Of a DNA stretch of 64,000 nt, positions 25,109 to 33,373 are shown in pieces (position 1 is the first letter of the stretch; the number at the start of each line of letters is the position of its first letter). The translations under genes and the position numbers were made by a program. This DNA is from an uncultured Eubacteriales bacterium (lineage in GTDB: Bacteria > Bacillota > Clostridia > Oscillospirales > Oscillospiraceae), in NCBI GenBank assembly GCA_900549485.1, contig UROG01000008.1, forward strand, positions 1-64,000, written 5' to 3'. The notes beneath the pieces are model-generated. The model was given only the letters and a program-made list of their open reading frames with translations, was not told the origin of the DNA and did not search any database.

Positions 25109-26433
25109 CGTCTATACAGCGCCCTGCCTTCCGTGTTTGTCAGGTTATACGCGCAAAACGGCACCATGCCGAATTCTGAATCGACCTCGCAGATATAGCA
25201 GCGGCGCAGCCGCTCAAGATCAAGATTATATGCGTCCTGAAAAATCATACCCGATACGGCGAAGGTGCTCCGCCGCGCCTGCTCAAGAAAATCATCGAGC
25301 GCCGAGGTCTCGCAAAGCTCCGGGTCGGAGGCATAGTCCGGCTCGTCCTCGCCGTTCCACTGCTTGGCGACGTACCTGCGCGAATCGTCCGAGGTCGTGC
25401 AGCAGCAGGCGGAGGCGCCGGATTTCTTCGGCAGCAGACGGAGACTGCCGTCCGCACGGCGCAGATAGCTTGCATGGAAGGAGCAGTAGGGATTTTCCGC
25501 CCCGCCGCCGGCAAAGTCCTGCGCATGCATCGCGCCGCACATCTGCTCCTCGATGAGACGAAGCATACGCGGTATGGTGATGGGCTTTTCCGGCCGCTCA
25601 AGCCCGCAGCGCCCGAAGTAGCTGATGGGCTGAAAATGCACTCCGCGTATCGCGGGCATACGCTCAAGAGCGAAGCGCAGTATATCGCCGACCTGCGCGT
25701 CGTTCACTCCCGGCGCGATGACCGGCACAAGCACTATGCCAAGCCCCGCCGCCGCGCAGTTTTCTATCGCGGCAAGCTTTTCGGTCATGAGCGCCCGCCC
25801 GCGCAGTGTCATATAGACCGTGTCGTCCACGCCGTCAAATTGCAAAAACACCGTGTTGAGCCCCGCCGCCTTGAGCGTCCGGGCGTATTCCGCATCAGCT
25901 GCAAGGCGTATGCCGTTTGTGTTGAGCTGGAAAAAGCTAAAGCCCTTTTTGCGCCCGAGGGCTATTATTTCCGGCAAATCGTCCCGCATGCTCGGCTCTC
26001 CGCCCGAGAGCTGAATATTAAACGGACCGCCGTGCGACATGAGATAATCGTACTGCCGCTCGATTTCCTCCATGCTGAGCTCGCGCTCGTCCGTGCCCGC
26101 AGAGGCAAAGCACACGGGGCAGCGGAGATTGCAGCGCGTTGTGAGCTCCAGCAGCATACAGCAGCCCTTGCGCAAATGCGCCTTGCAGAGTCCGCAGTCG
26201 TTCGGACAGCCGTTTTTCGCGTCCTTGCCGTTTACCGGCGGCTCCACGGTGCTGCTGCCGAGGTTCCAGCGCATATAGCTTATGAGATTGTCCTCCCAGA
26301 TGAGCGTGCTGAATTTGCCGTGCTCGGGGCACTGCTTGTCCATATAGATATAGCCGTCTGCACCCGTGCGCTTTTCTGCGGAAAGCTTTCTCAGACACAC
26401 CGGGCACACGCTCTCCGTCCGCCCGACGCGCAT
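25105..26433 (-). CDS. Radical SAM protein of the molybdenum locus
   Basis: Radical SAM enzyme of 442 residues. The [4Fe-4S]/SAM motif CNLRCPVC uses C101, C105 and C108, and a GGEPSMR motif follows. The N-terminus has extra cysteine pairs (C10/C13, C35, C76/C80/C83) arranged as in tetraether-lipid-synthase-like radical SAM proteins. The C-terminus carries a CCC cluster (SGASACCCTTSD) and more cysteines, suggesting auxiliary clusters. I chose the ATG at 26433, which overlaps the preceding stop by one base (TGATG). Its reaction is unknown; the conserved neighbours suggest modification of a lipid- or cofactor-like substrate. Confidence 0.85.
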   Translation of the reverse strand: MRVGRTESVCPVCLRKLSAEKRTGADGYIYMDKQCPEHGKFSTLIWEDNLISYMRWNLGSSTVEPPVNGKDAKNGCPNDCGLCKAHLRKGCCMLLELTTRCNLRCPVCFASAGTDERELSMEEIERQYDYLMSHGGPFNIQLSGGEPSMRDDLPEIIALGRKKGFSFFQLNTNGIRLAADAEYARTLKAAGLNTVFLQFDGVDDTVYMTLRGRALMTEKLAAIENCAAAGLGIVLVPVIAPGVNDAQVGDILRFALERMPAIRGVHFQPISYFGRCGLERPEKPITIPRMLRLIEEQMCGAMHAQDFAGGGAENPYCSFHASYLRRADGSLRLLPKKSGASACCCTTSDDSRRYVAKQWNGEDEPDYASDPELCETSALDDFLEQARRSTFAVSGMIFQDAYNLDLERLRRCYICEVDSEFGMVPFCAYNLTNTEGRALYRR

Positions 26434-26858
26434 CAGATAAGCCCCCTTTCGGAGAGTATTTCCATGCACTTTTCGTAGGTGGAGGCGATTATCTGCGGGC
26501 ACAGCTCCACGCGCTTTGCGGGGTTGCCGTGGGTTATGTCCTCGCACTCGTAGCCGCCGTAGTATAGCGTCATTTCGTCCTTGAACCAGCGGGTAAACTC
26601 ACCCAGCGCCGCCTTATGCTCAGGTGAGTCCATGCCGGTGTCCTCGCCCTTGCCGGTGAAATAGGATATGATGCACGCGCCGCCGCTCATGCAGCCGCAG
26701 CAGCCGCCGGAGAAGCCGACTCCGCCGTTGAGCCCGCCCATAGCCTTGACAAGGCCGGGGTTTTCCTCGCCTATCGTCTCAAGCAGGAGCTTTGCCAAAA
26801 TCTGACCGCAGAAATAGCCGTAGCGTGAAAGCTCCATTACCCTGTCAAAAAGATCCAT
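26433..26858 (-). CDS. C-GCAxxG-C-C family protein
   Basis: Protein of 141 residues with the spaced cysteine pattern of this family: C17, then GGCCGCMSGGACII (C53, C54, C56, C62), and further cysteines in the C-terminal half (YECED, ELCPQ). Family members are thought to bind a metal or Fe-S centre and travel with redox enzymes; some homologues are selenoproteins. It overlaps the methyltransferase by 14 bases and the radical SAM gene by one, so its production is tied to both. From memory it matches the DVU_1555 family. Confidence 0.75.
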   Translation of the reverse strand: MDLFDRVMELSRYGYFCGQILAKLLLETIGEENPGLVKAMGGLNGGVGFSGGCCGCMSGGACIISYFTGKGEDTGMDSPEHKAALGEFTRWFKDEMTLYYGGYECEDITHGNPAKRVELCPQIIASTYEKCMEILSERGLI

Positions 26859-27375
26859 CAGGCATTTCCTTTCTGCATATGATTAAATAATATCTGCATT
26901 TTAAATTGGTTTTCGGGCAGCCGATAGTCTCTCCGCTCCAAAGCGCGGCAAAATAATACTCGTGCCACTGCTCGGTCATGTCCTCAATATGCTCAAGACT
27001 GAAGCCCGACGAGGCTAAAAGCGCCTCGGGAGAGTCGAAAAATACGTCCGACAGAGCCAAAACGCCGCCGTCTTTGAGAAGCCGCCGACTTTCCCGGAGC
27101 GCGGCCTTTGCATCTCCGCTCACATAAAATGCGCACTGAGATATAATCGCATCAAAGCCTTCGTCGGGATAGCCGCTGTGCAGCATATCGCCGCGAACGA
27201 CGTTTTCTCCGCACGGAATCAAATCAATGCCGACGGCGTCAAGTCCATGAGCGCGCAGCAGGGCGACTGCCTCACCCTCGCCCGCGCCCATGTCGAGCAC
27301 ACGAGCGCCCAGAGACAGGGCGCAAAGCTCTATCATGCGCATGGTGTGCGCGTCTCCTCCCGGATGCCCGTTCAT
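26845..27375 (-). CDS. SAM-dependent class I methyltransferase
   Basis: Compact methyltransferase of 176 residues: motif I VLDMGAGEGEAVALL near residue 20, motif II-like VGIDLIP, GFDAIISQCAFYVS and LKDGGVLALSDVF. A cysteine-containing post-III segment is followed by a basic tail. The stop and start codons overlap its neighbours (4 bases upstream, 14 bases downstream). From memory it corresponds to DVU_1556-type methyltransferases that always accompany the radical SAM protein. Substrate unknown; arsenite methyltransferase-like names assigned by homology would be unsafe. Confidence 0.78.
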   Translation of the reverse strand: MNGHPGGDAHTMRMIELCALSLGARVLDMGAGEGEAVALLRAHGLDAVGIDLIPCGENVVRGDMLHSGYPDEGFDAIISQCAFYVSGDAKAALRESRRLLKDGGVLALSDVFFDSPEALLASSGFSLEHIEDMTEQWHEYYFAALWSGETIGCPKTNLKCRYYLIICRKEMPDGSF

Positions 27376-27590
27376 TTGTCCTCCAGCGCCTTCTCGACGG
27401 AGAGAACCTTTCCCAGCGCAAGCTCCTCCGGTACATAGACAAAGCCGCAGCGAGGGCAGACCGGCAGCTCTACGGGGAAGCCGTTATCGAGATACATGAA
27501 TTTTGCCTTGCCCTTGACGAGCGCTACGCCGCATTTTCTGCATTTGAGCTTACCCAGTGGGTCAATGGTGTAATATGTTCTGTCCTGCAT
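27372..27590 (-). CDS. Small zinc-ribbon/redox protein
   Basis: Protein of 72 residues with two CxxC pairs (CRKCG near residue 17 and CPRCG near 45) in a rubredoxin-like or zinc-ribbon arrangement, plus a hydrophobic middle. It lies 4 bases after the dicluster gene and overlaps the methyltransferase start. From memory it matches the DVU_1557 family of putative redox proteins. It could be a metal-binding partner of the C-GCAxxG-C-C or dicluster protein. Confidence 0.7.
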   Translation of the reverse strand: MQDRTYYTIDPLGKLKCRKCGVALVKGKAKFMYLDNGFPVELPVCPRCGFVYVPEELALGKVLSVEKALEDK

Positions 27591-27594
27591 GATA

Positions 27595-29889
27595 TCACTC
27601 CTGACGTTTAACGACGTTCATCCTGTGGCTATAAGCGCGGCGAACCGTGTAGCCCTCCTCGTCCTCGGTAAGCGCGACCCAGAAGGTCACGTTCCCGAGT
27701 CTTGCTCTCAGCATTAGATAGCCGCTGTCGGCGTCCTCTATCGCCTCGCCGCTTTCGCGGTATGCGTCAATGACGGATATGACGTCGGATTTTAATATCA
27801 TGCGCTCGTCCATCATTTTGAGCGCGGCCTCGTCAAATTCCAGCTTATAGGGCAAATCCATATTCATAGTCTCCTCGCCCCAGATATCCCGGAGCAGTTC
27901 ATTTTTCAGCGTAAGGCGGTTATAGCGCTTTTCGCTTATATCGGGCGGCGCACCCGCGTCCGTACCGTACACAAGCTCAAGTATATGCCGCGACTCCCGC
28001 CCCTCGCGTGCAAAGCGGTCACGGCAGGCCATGCAGTAGCTGACATAGGGCGCGTCACTGCGCTCAAGGCATTTTTCTGCAAGCTCGTGGGCAAGCTCGC
28101 GGTTTGTGTATGAGGTCAGACCGCCGTAGCCGCAGCAGGGGGAGCGGTCGCCGGAGTATTCCGTCTCAAGTATCGAAACGCCGAGCTTTTTCAGAGTGTC
28201 GCGCACACTGCGCTGAGTCTCCGCGTCTCCGCGCGCACCGCAGGAATCGTGCAGCGCGGCGCAGCGCTCAAGTATCTTTGCTTCCTTGGGAAGCCCGATT
28301 TCCTGCAATACGTCCCATATCCCGACGATTTCTATATTTTCATGCCCCGAAAGCTCCTTTTTGCAGCTTGGGCAGGCGGCAATGACCGTGGGATATCCAA
28401 GCTTTGCAAGCTCGTTTTCGATAAACTCAAATTGCTGCCCGTACATCTCATAGCGCCCCGCCCAATCGCATATCGCGCCGCAGCAGCCGAGCATCAGCGC
28501 AACGCCGCCCTCAAGCCGCACGCATAGATCCTCATACGCCGCGCGTACCGTCGCCGGAGCGATGGCGGAGGACTGACAGCCGGGGAAAAAGACATATCTG
28601 CACTTATCATATCCGGGCTGCCTGCGGCATAGAAAGGCCTCGCCGTTTGAGAAAAGCATATCCATAAGTGCAAACTCATGCGGCGCAAGCGGCATTTTAT
28701 CGGTCGAAACCATGTTCTCGCGGGCGCTCTTGCAGACCTGCGCCATGTCGATACCCTTGGGGCAGACGACCGTACACTGACCGCAGAGCGCACAGGCGTT
28801 CATGGCCTTGTTGAGCGGGTGGTCGCCCATTATTATCTGGGTGTTGTTATATATCTCCCGCGCCAGCAGACCGGGGTATTTTTTATAGTGCTTGAGATAG
28901 GCGCAGGCCTTCATGCACTCGTCGCAGCGGCACTGTATGCAGCGCTTGGCCTCCTCGATGGCTCCCGCGCGCGTGTAGCCCTCCGCGCCGCACTCGACAC
29001 GGTGTAGCGAGCCGACATTGTCAAGGCTTGCGTATAGCTTTGTCTCAACGGCGCCCTCGCTGCCGCGCATGTTATCGGGCGCGAGCCTTTGCGCAAGGCG
29101 GTCTACCGTGAGTGCTGCCTTTTTTGCAGAAAATGCGGTGCTGAGCACATCACTGCCGTCTGCGCCCATGACGAGAGAGCGAGCCGCACAGAGCATATAA
29201 CGCTCATCACAGACGGCGTCCGGGAAAAAGCCCCTTGCCGCCGCAGCCGAGGCGCATAGTACGTCAAAGCCGCTGCACTTTTCGGCATAGAATTCCCCGC
29301 TGAGCGTGCAGCCGAACTCAAAGCATATATCCTTGGTCTTTAATCTGCCAAGCTCATCGGCAAAGGCCGTCTCATCGAGAAATGGCGCTGCCGCGCGGAG
29401 AAATGCGCTCAGGTTTGCCTCCTCGCAGAACACCGTGAGCGGGTAGGCCTTTTTCTCAATCTCACCCGCGAGAAAGAGCGCGAAAAGCCCGGAGCCGAAG
29501 AGGGCGACGCTTTTCTTTTTCTTCATGCGGAAAACGCCGCCGGAGCGCGATTTTTCACCGAAGCGTGTCACGGCGCGCTCAATATCGCGTACCGCTATGC
29601 CCTCGCCAAGCTCGGAAAGCTTGCACTTCGCCTCGCATGGGGCGCTGCACCCGGCGGAGACGACGTTCGGAAAAATCACCGCCTTTTCGTATAGCCCGAG
29701 CGCCTTCTTGAAATCCCCGTCCGCCGCGGCGGCAAGCATTGCCTTGGCATCTAACTTCAAGGGGCAGGCGGCGGAGCAGAAGGCGGGCTGGTCGTAGACG
29801 CACAGCGACACCATGTTTTCAATCTCGTCCTTGGATATTCTGTTGACCTTGTAGACGTGCGTGGAGCCGCGCTCCTGAATTACCGACAT
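27595..29889 (-). CDS. Dicluster-binding, HdrD-like electron-transfer protein with degenerate flavin domain
   Basis: Fe-S protein of 764 residues. In order: a GltD-type cluster region (CSAACPLK, CSAPCEAKC), a shortened Rossmann domain (VALFGSGLFALFLAGEI near 128-145), cysteine motifs CIQCRCDEC and CALCGQCTVVCPKG, and two CCG-type repeats (FFPGC...LGCCG...CPSC and HDSCG...SPCCGYGG...CMAC) as in heterodisulfide-reductase subunit D. A 100-residue C-terminal domain of unknown role follows. It probably takes electrons from the aldehyde oxidoreductase encoded just upstream and passes them to a quinone- or thiol-type acceptor. From memory it matches the DVU_1558 family. GAGGTG precedes the ATG. Confidence 0.8.
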   Translation of the reverse strand: MSVIQERGSTHVYKVNRISKDEIENMVSLCVYDQPAFCSAACPLKLDAKAMLAAAADGDFKKALGLYEKAVIFPNVVSAGCSAPCEAKCKLSELGEGIAVRDIERAVTRFGEKSRSGGVFRMKKKKSVALFGSGLFALFLAGEIEKKAYPLTVFCEEANLSAFLRAAAPFLDETAFADELGRLKTKDICFEFGCTLSGEFYAEKCSGFDVLCASAAAARGFFPDAVCDERYMLCAARSLVMGADGSDVLSTAFSAKKAALTVDRLAQRLAPDNMRGSEGAVETKLYASLDNVGSLHRVECGAEGYTRAGAIEEAKRCIQCRCDECMKACAYLKHYKKYPGLLAREIYNNTQIIMGDHPLNKAMNACALCGQCTVVCPKGIDMAQVCKSARENMVSTDKMPLAPHEFALMDMLFSNGEAFLCRRQPGYDKCRYVFFPGCQSSAIAPATVRAAYEDLCVRLEGGVALMLGCCGAICDWAGRYEMYGQQFEFIENELAKLGYPTVIAACPSCKKELSGHENIEIVGIWDVLQEIGLPKEAKILERCAALHDSCGARGDAETQRSVRDTLKKLGVSILETEYSGDRSPCCGYGGLTSYTNRELAHELAEKCLERSDAPYVSYCMACRDRFAREGRESRHILELVYGTDAGAPPDISEKRYNRLTLKNELLRDIWGEETMNMDLPYKLEFDEAALKMMDERMILKSDVISVIDAYRESGEAIEDADSGYLMLRARLGNVTFWVALTEDEEGYTVRRAYSHRMNVVKRQE

Positions 29890-29911
29890 GAGCTCACCTC
29901 TTTATAAACCT

Positions 29912-29943
29912 AATAGAGAGACCTTATTAAAGGTCTCTCTATT
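29912..29943. other. Perfect 14-bp hairpin between mop and the dicluster gene
   Basis: AATAGAGAGACCTT (29912-29925) and AAGGTCTCTCTATT (29930-29943) pair perfectly around a 4-base loop. On the minus strand, in the direction of the genes, no T run follows; on the plus strand a TTTTTTT run begins 7 bases later. It is probably an mRNA processing/stability element or a DNA operator. Confidence 0.6.
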
Positions 29944-29971
29944 ATAACATTTTTTTGCTTGATGGCAAAGC

Positions 29972-32734
29972 TTAGTTTTCAAGCGCCTTGAGCGCTGCAA
30001 GCACCTTGTCGGGTCTTGCCGGGATGCGCGTGATGCGCGCGCCCGTGGCGTTATAAATCGCGTTGAGAATGGCGGGATGCGGTGCATCCAGCGGAGCCTC
30101 GCCGCAGCCTGCGGCACCGTAGGGACCGTTGGGACGGTAGGTCTCGATGAAGTGGAGCTCGATGTCGTCCGGAGCATCGTTCGGGTAAGGGATGCCGCAC
30201 TTGAGCAGGCTCGTCTCCTTCTCCAGATCGTCAAAGTCCTCGGTCAGTGCAAGACCGATGCCCTGAACAAGACCGCCGTAGAAGTTGCCCTCAACGAGAA
30301 GCCTGTTCATGATCGTGCCGACGTCGGCAACGCTCGTGAACTTCTCGACCTTGACCTTGCCGGTTTGAGTGTCAACGCGAACCTCGGGCATGAAGATGGT
30401 GTACATATAGGTCGCAAAGGGCTCGCCCTGTGCGGTATCCTGGTCGATGGGGTGGTCGGCGCAGTAGGTCGTGACCCAGTTGCCCTCGACCTTCGTCTCT
30501 ATGCCCTCGGCTACCATCTCGTCATAGCTGCGGTAGCTGCCGTCCTCCTTACGCATCGCGGCAAGCAGGTTTTCGGCGGCGAGGCGGCAGGCGTTGCCGG
30601 TCATGACCTGAGAGCGGGAGCCGCCCGCAGGACCGGAGTTCGGGGTGACCTTGGTGTCGTTCATGACAAGACGAATCTGCTCGGGCTTTATACCGGCCTG
30701 ACGCAGAGTCTCGTGCGCGGAGGCGACAATACCCATGTCGGCGCCCTGACCGTGATCCTCCCAGGAGGCGTACATCGTGACCGTGCCGTCGGGGTTGAGC
30801 TCGGCAAAGGCGGAGGAGGCGTCAACGCCGTCAAGTCCGCAGCCGTAAACGCCGAGGGACACGCCGATGCCGTACTTATAGCGCCCGTCGGAGGCGGCAT
30901 TCTTCTCCGCGACACGCTTCTTGGCCGCCTCGTACAGCGGACGAGCCTTGTCGAAGAGCTCCTCCTCACAGTAAACGTCGGGAGCGTAGCCGGTGGGAAT
31001 GGTGGTGTGCTCGGAGGCCTTGTAGCAGTTCATTGCGCGCATCTCGAAGGGATCTATGCCCATCTTGGCGGCAAGGCAGTCGATTGCGATATCGGAGCCC
31101 ATGAAGGACTGCGGCGAGCCGTAGGCACGGAAGGCGGAGCCCCATGCATGGTTTGTGAACACGGTCTGGCTCTTGTTGCGGATGGAGGGGATGCCGTAGC
31201 CCGCGCCGGTAAACTGGCTCAGACGCATGGTTAGCAGATCGCCGAACTCGGAGTAGGGACCGTGGTCAACGTAGTTATCGCCCCACATTGCAAGCAGCTT
31301 GCCGTCCTTGTCCGCGCCGAGCTTGATGTGCATGAAGGCGGGGGAGCGCTTGCCGGTGTAGGTGATGTTCTGGAACTGATTGAATACGAGCGAGACGGGG
31401 CGGCCGGTGATTTTTACCGCAGCGCCGATGAGCGCCTCGTTTGTCGGGGAGAACTTATAGCCGAAGGTGCCGCCCGTGTGGTTCTGCACAAGGCGAAGCT
31501 CCTCCATCGGAACGCCGATGCCGCCCGCTATCATCGGCATATGAAGATGTATGCCGATGGACTTGGAGTGAACGGTGACCATGCCGTCCTCGTCTATGTA
31601 GCCGTAGCCGCAGTCGGGCTCAAGATGCAGGTGCGGCTGACGCGAGCAGTAGCTCTCTATCTCGACCTGCTGTGCGTCGGGGATGCTGTCCCAATCAAAG
31701 TCGGGTCCCTTGATGCAGTTCGTCTCGTAGAAGACGTTGGGTATGCCGGGGTGAATTTCAATAGCGTCAGGCTCCTTCGCGTCCATGGCGTTCATGTAGG
31801 CGGGAAGCTCCTCAATCTCCACCTTGACGGCGTCCGCAGCGGCGCGGGCGTGAGCCTCGGTGTCGGCGGCAACGATCGCTATCGCATCGCCGAACTGGAA
31901 TATCTTATCCGAGCAGAGGACGGGGCGCTCAAAGCCGTCTGTCTTGTTGTGCTTGGGGAGCATGACAAGGCCGTTTATCTTGTTGGTGCCGCCGGAGGCG
32001 AGAATATCCTTGTAGGTGATGACCTTGAAAACGCCGGGCATTTTCTCAGCCTCGGAGGTGTCAATGCTCTTGATGTTGGCATGGGACACTGTCGCCTGCG
32101 TGAGCGCGAGGCGAAGCGTATTCTCGGGCATCTTGAGCGCGTCGTCTGCACCGAAGTCCCAGGTACCGGTGACCTTCTGCGCGGCAGAGGGGCGGATATA
32201 TCTCGTGCCCTTGATGCTCTCTCCGGTGGGCTTGAAGACAAGATCCTCCTTTGTCATCTCGCCGCGCATGACGGCGGCAGCCGCCATTGTCGCATCCACC
32301 AGAGGCTTATAGCCCGTGCAGCGACAGAGATTGCGGTTTTTGTTGAACCAGTCGCGTACCTCCTCGCGGGTCGGGTTAGGGTTCTTATCCAGCAGCACCT
32401 TGGCGCTGATGATGAAGCCCGGGGTGCAGAAGCCGCACTGCGCGCCGCCGTATGCCATCCATGCGACCTGAAGCGGGTGCATATCGTGCAGCGTGCCGAC
32501 GCCCTCTATGGTGGTAATCTCTGCGTTCTCTCTGATCTTGCCCATTTTTATCAGACAGGATCTTGTGACCTTTCCGTCCATAATGACGTTGCAGGCGCCG
32601 CAGTGCCCCTCGCCGCAGCCGATTTTACAGCCGGTAAGCAGCAGATGCTCACGCAGAACCGTGGCCAGAGTCTCATGAGGCTCAACAATCAGGATGCGCT
32701 GTACTCCATTGATGACGAGTGATTTTTTAATCAT
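29972..32734 (-). CDS. Mop-type molybdenum aldehyde oxidoreductase (xanthine oxidase family)
   Basis: Single-chain molybdo-hydroxylase of 920 residues. The plant-type [2Fe-2S] domain has C40, C45, C48 and C60, and the second [2Fe-2S] domain has QCGFC and RNLCRC. The large molybdopterin-binding half has GGTFGYK, FRAYGSPQ, GQGADMG and the catalytic Glu879 in AAGCGEAP. It has no FAD domain, as in Desulfovibrio Mop, so electrons must leave through a partner, presumably the dicluster protein. It would carry a molybdopterin-cytosine-dinucleotide cofactor with a sulfido ligand. Family reaction: oxidation of an aldehyde or hydroxylation of a heterocycle with water; the substrate cannot be told from sequence. 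Confidence 0.92.
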   Translation of the reverse strand: MIKKSLVINGVQRILIVEPHETLATVLREHLLLTGCKIGCGEGHCGACNVIMDGKVTRSCLIKMGKIRENAEITTIEGVGTLHDMHPLQVAWMAYGGAQCGFCTPGFIISAKVLLDKNPNPTREEVRDWFNKNRNLCRCTGYKPLVDATMAAAAVMRGEMTKEDLVFKPTGESIKGTRYIRPSAAQKVTGTWDFGADDALKMPENTLRLALTQATVSHANIKSIDTSEAEKMPGVFKVITYKDILASGGTNKINGLVMLPKHNKTDGFERPVLCSDKIFQFGDAIAIVAADTEAHARAAADAVKVEIEELPAYMNAMDAKEPDAIEIHPGIPNVFYETNCIKGPDFDWDSIPDAQQVEIESYCSRQPHLHLEPDCGYGYIDEDGMVTVHSKSIGIHLHMPMIAGGIGVPMEELRLVQNHTGGTFGYKFSPTNEALIGAAVKITGRPVSLVFNQFQNITYTGKRSPAFMHIKLGADKDGKLLAMWGDNYVDHGPYSEFGDLLTMRLSQFTGAGYGIPSIRNKSQTVFTNHAWGSAFRAYGSPQSFMGSDIAIDCLAAKMGIDPFEMRAMNCYKASEHTTIPTGYAPDVYCEEELFDKARPLYEAAKKRVAEKNAASDGRYKYGIGVSLGVYGCGLDGVDASSAFAELNPDGTVTMYASWEDHGQGADMGIVASAHETLRQAGIKPEQIRLVMNDTKVTPNSGPAGGSRSQVMTGNACRLAAENLLAAMRKEDGSYRSYDEMVAEGIETKVEGNWVTTYCADHPIDQDTAQGEPFATYMYTIFMPEVRVDTQTGKVKVEKFTSVADVGTIMNRLLVEGNFYGGLVQGIGLALTEDFDDLEKETSLLKCGIPYPNDAPDDIELHFIETYRPNGPYGAAGCGEAPLDAPHPAILNAIYNATGARITRIPARPDKVLAALKALEN

Positions 32735-32818
32735 TCATATACCTCCTCATAATTCTTATAATTATACTTTTTTACGCTGTTTTGCTTAGCTTTCGGCTTT
32801 GCGGATAGACTCGGGGAA

Positions 32819-33061
32819 TCAGTGACAGTTGTCCTTATCCGCACCGCTGCCGCTCACGTCCTTGAGCTTTTGAATTCCGCACGGGGTATAGAACACAAGC
32901 TCGGATAGGGAACCGTCAAAATTTTCACCGCGCAGGCGAAGAAAATTGGCGTTTTCATAGTACTCTATCGGCAGCTCTCTGCGGAATATTTCCCCGGTCT
33001 GGGGGTCTGAGATCTCTACCGTGACAAGCTCTGCCCGGAGCTCAAAGCGTTTGTCCTCCAT
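32819..33061 (-). CDS. Small protein at the head of the oxidoreductase operon
   Basis: Protein of 80 residues, strongly acidic, with a beta-rich pattern (ELVTVEISDPQTGEIF, LSELVFYTPCG) and a single internal cysteine. I recognise no family. It has its own AGGAGG site and promoter (33092-33120), precedes mop by 84 bases on the same strand and is probably co-transcribed with it. It might be a substrate-pathway or assembly accessory. Confidence 0.6.
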   Translation of the reverse strand: MEDKRFELRAELVTVEISDPQTGEIFRRELPIEYYENANFLRLRGENFDGSLSELVFYTPCGIQKLKDVSGSGADKDNCH

Positions 33062-33091
33062 GTCTGCCTCCTGCTTAATATCTTCAATTAT

Positions 33092-33120
33092 ATTTTACGG
33101 CAGAGAAATCGGAGTAGCAA
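33092..33120 (-). promoter_or_regulatory. Promoter of the minus-strand molybdo-hydroxylase operon
   Basis: On the minus strand TTGCTA (33115-33120), a 17-base spacer and TAAAAT (33092-33097) lie about 30 bases before the first start codon. Confidence 0.5.
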
Positions 33121-33195
33121 CTATCAAACAGATATAACTCGTAGAAAAAATAACATTGTTTTTGTGCATTATGCAAATATTTTGCGTCGACTTCC

Positions 33196-33224
33196 TTGAC
33201 TTCTCCTTGCTTTTTGTGTAATAT
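33196..33224 (+). promoter_or_regulatory. Promoter of the plus-strand cofactor operon
   Basis: TTGACT (33196-33201), a 17-base spacer and TAATAT (33219-33224) are near consensus; transcription should begin near 33231. Confidence 0.7.
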
Positions 33225-33230
33225 TGATAT

Positions 33231-33299
33231 AAACCCTGCGCTTGAGCTGCTCTCGTTCGTACCGTTCACGGATTTGAAATTCAACGCGCGGGGTTTTTG
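33231..33299 (+). ncRNA. Structured leader RNA with terminator-like end (riboswitch/attenuator candidate)
   Basis: Immediately after the predicted start site, AAACCC-T-GCGC-TTGA (about 33231-33246) can pair with TCAA-C-GCGC-G-GGGTTT (about 33278-33297), closing a region with a CCGT-tc-ACGG hairpin. The closing stem runs into GGGGTTTTTG, like an intrinsic terminator. It lies ahead of the MobA-like gene (start 33374). I do not recognise the conserved core of the known molybdenum-cofactor RNA motif. Confidence 0.5.
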
Positions 33300-33373
33300 C
33301 ATTTTAATGCATTTATTTTAATAATATATTGGATAAAAATGCCAAAATTGCTTTTCGCTGGGAGGGAGGATAT

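Noticed and set aside
30077..32722. Two long + strand frames opposite the aldehyde oxidoreductase
   Set aside because: The minus strand carries all [2Fe-2S] and molybdopterin motifs; the + frames are low-complexity shadows.
33231..33299. Known molybdenum-cofactor riboswitch
   Set aside because: The position is suggestive, but I could not find the conserved core sequences of that motif; reported only as an unclassified leader.
33084..33302. 72-codon minus-strand frame in the divergent promoter region
   Set aside because: It spans two promoters and the leader RNA and has no ribosome site.
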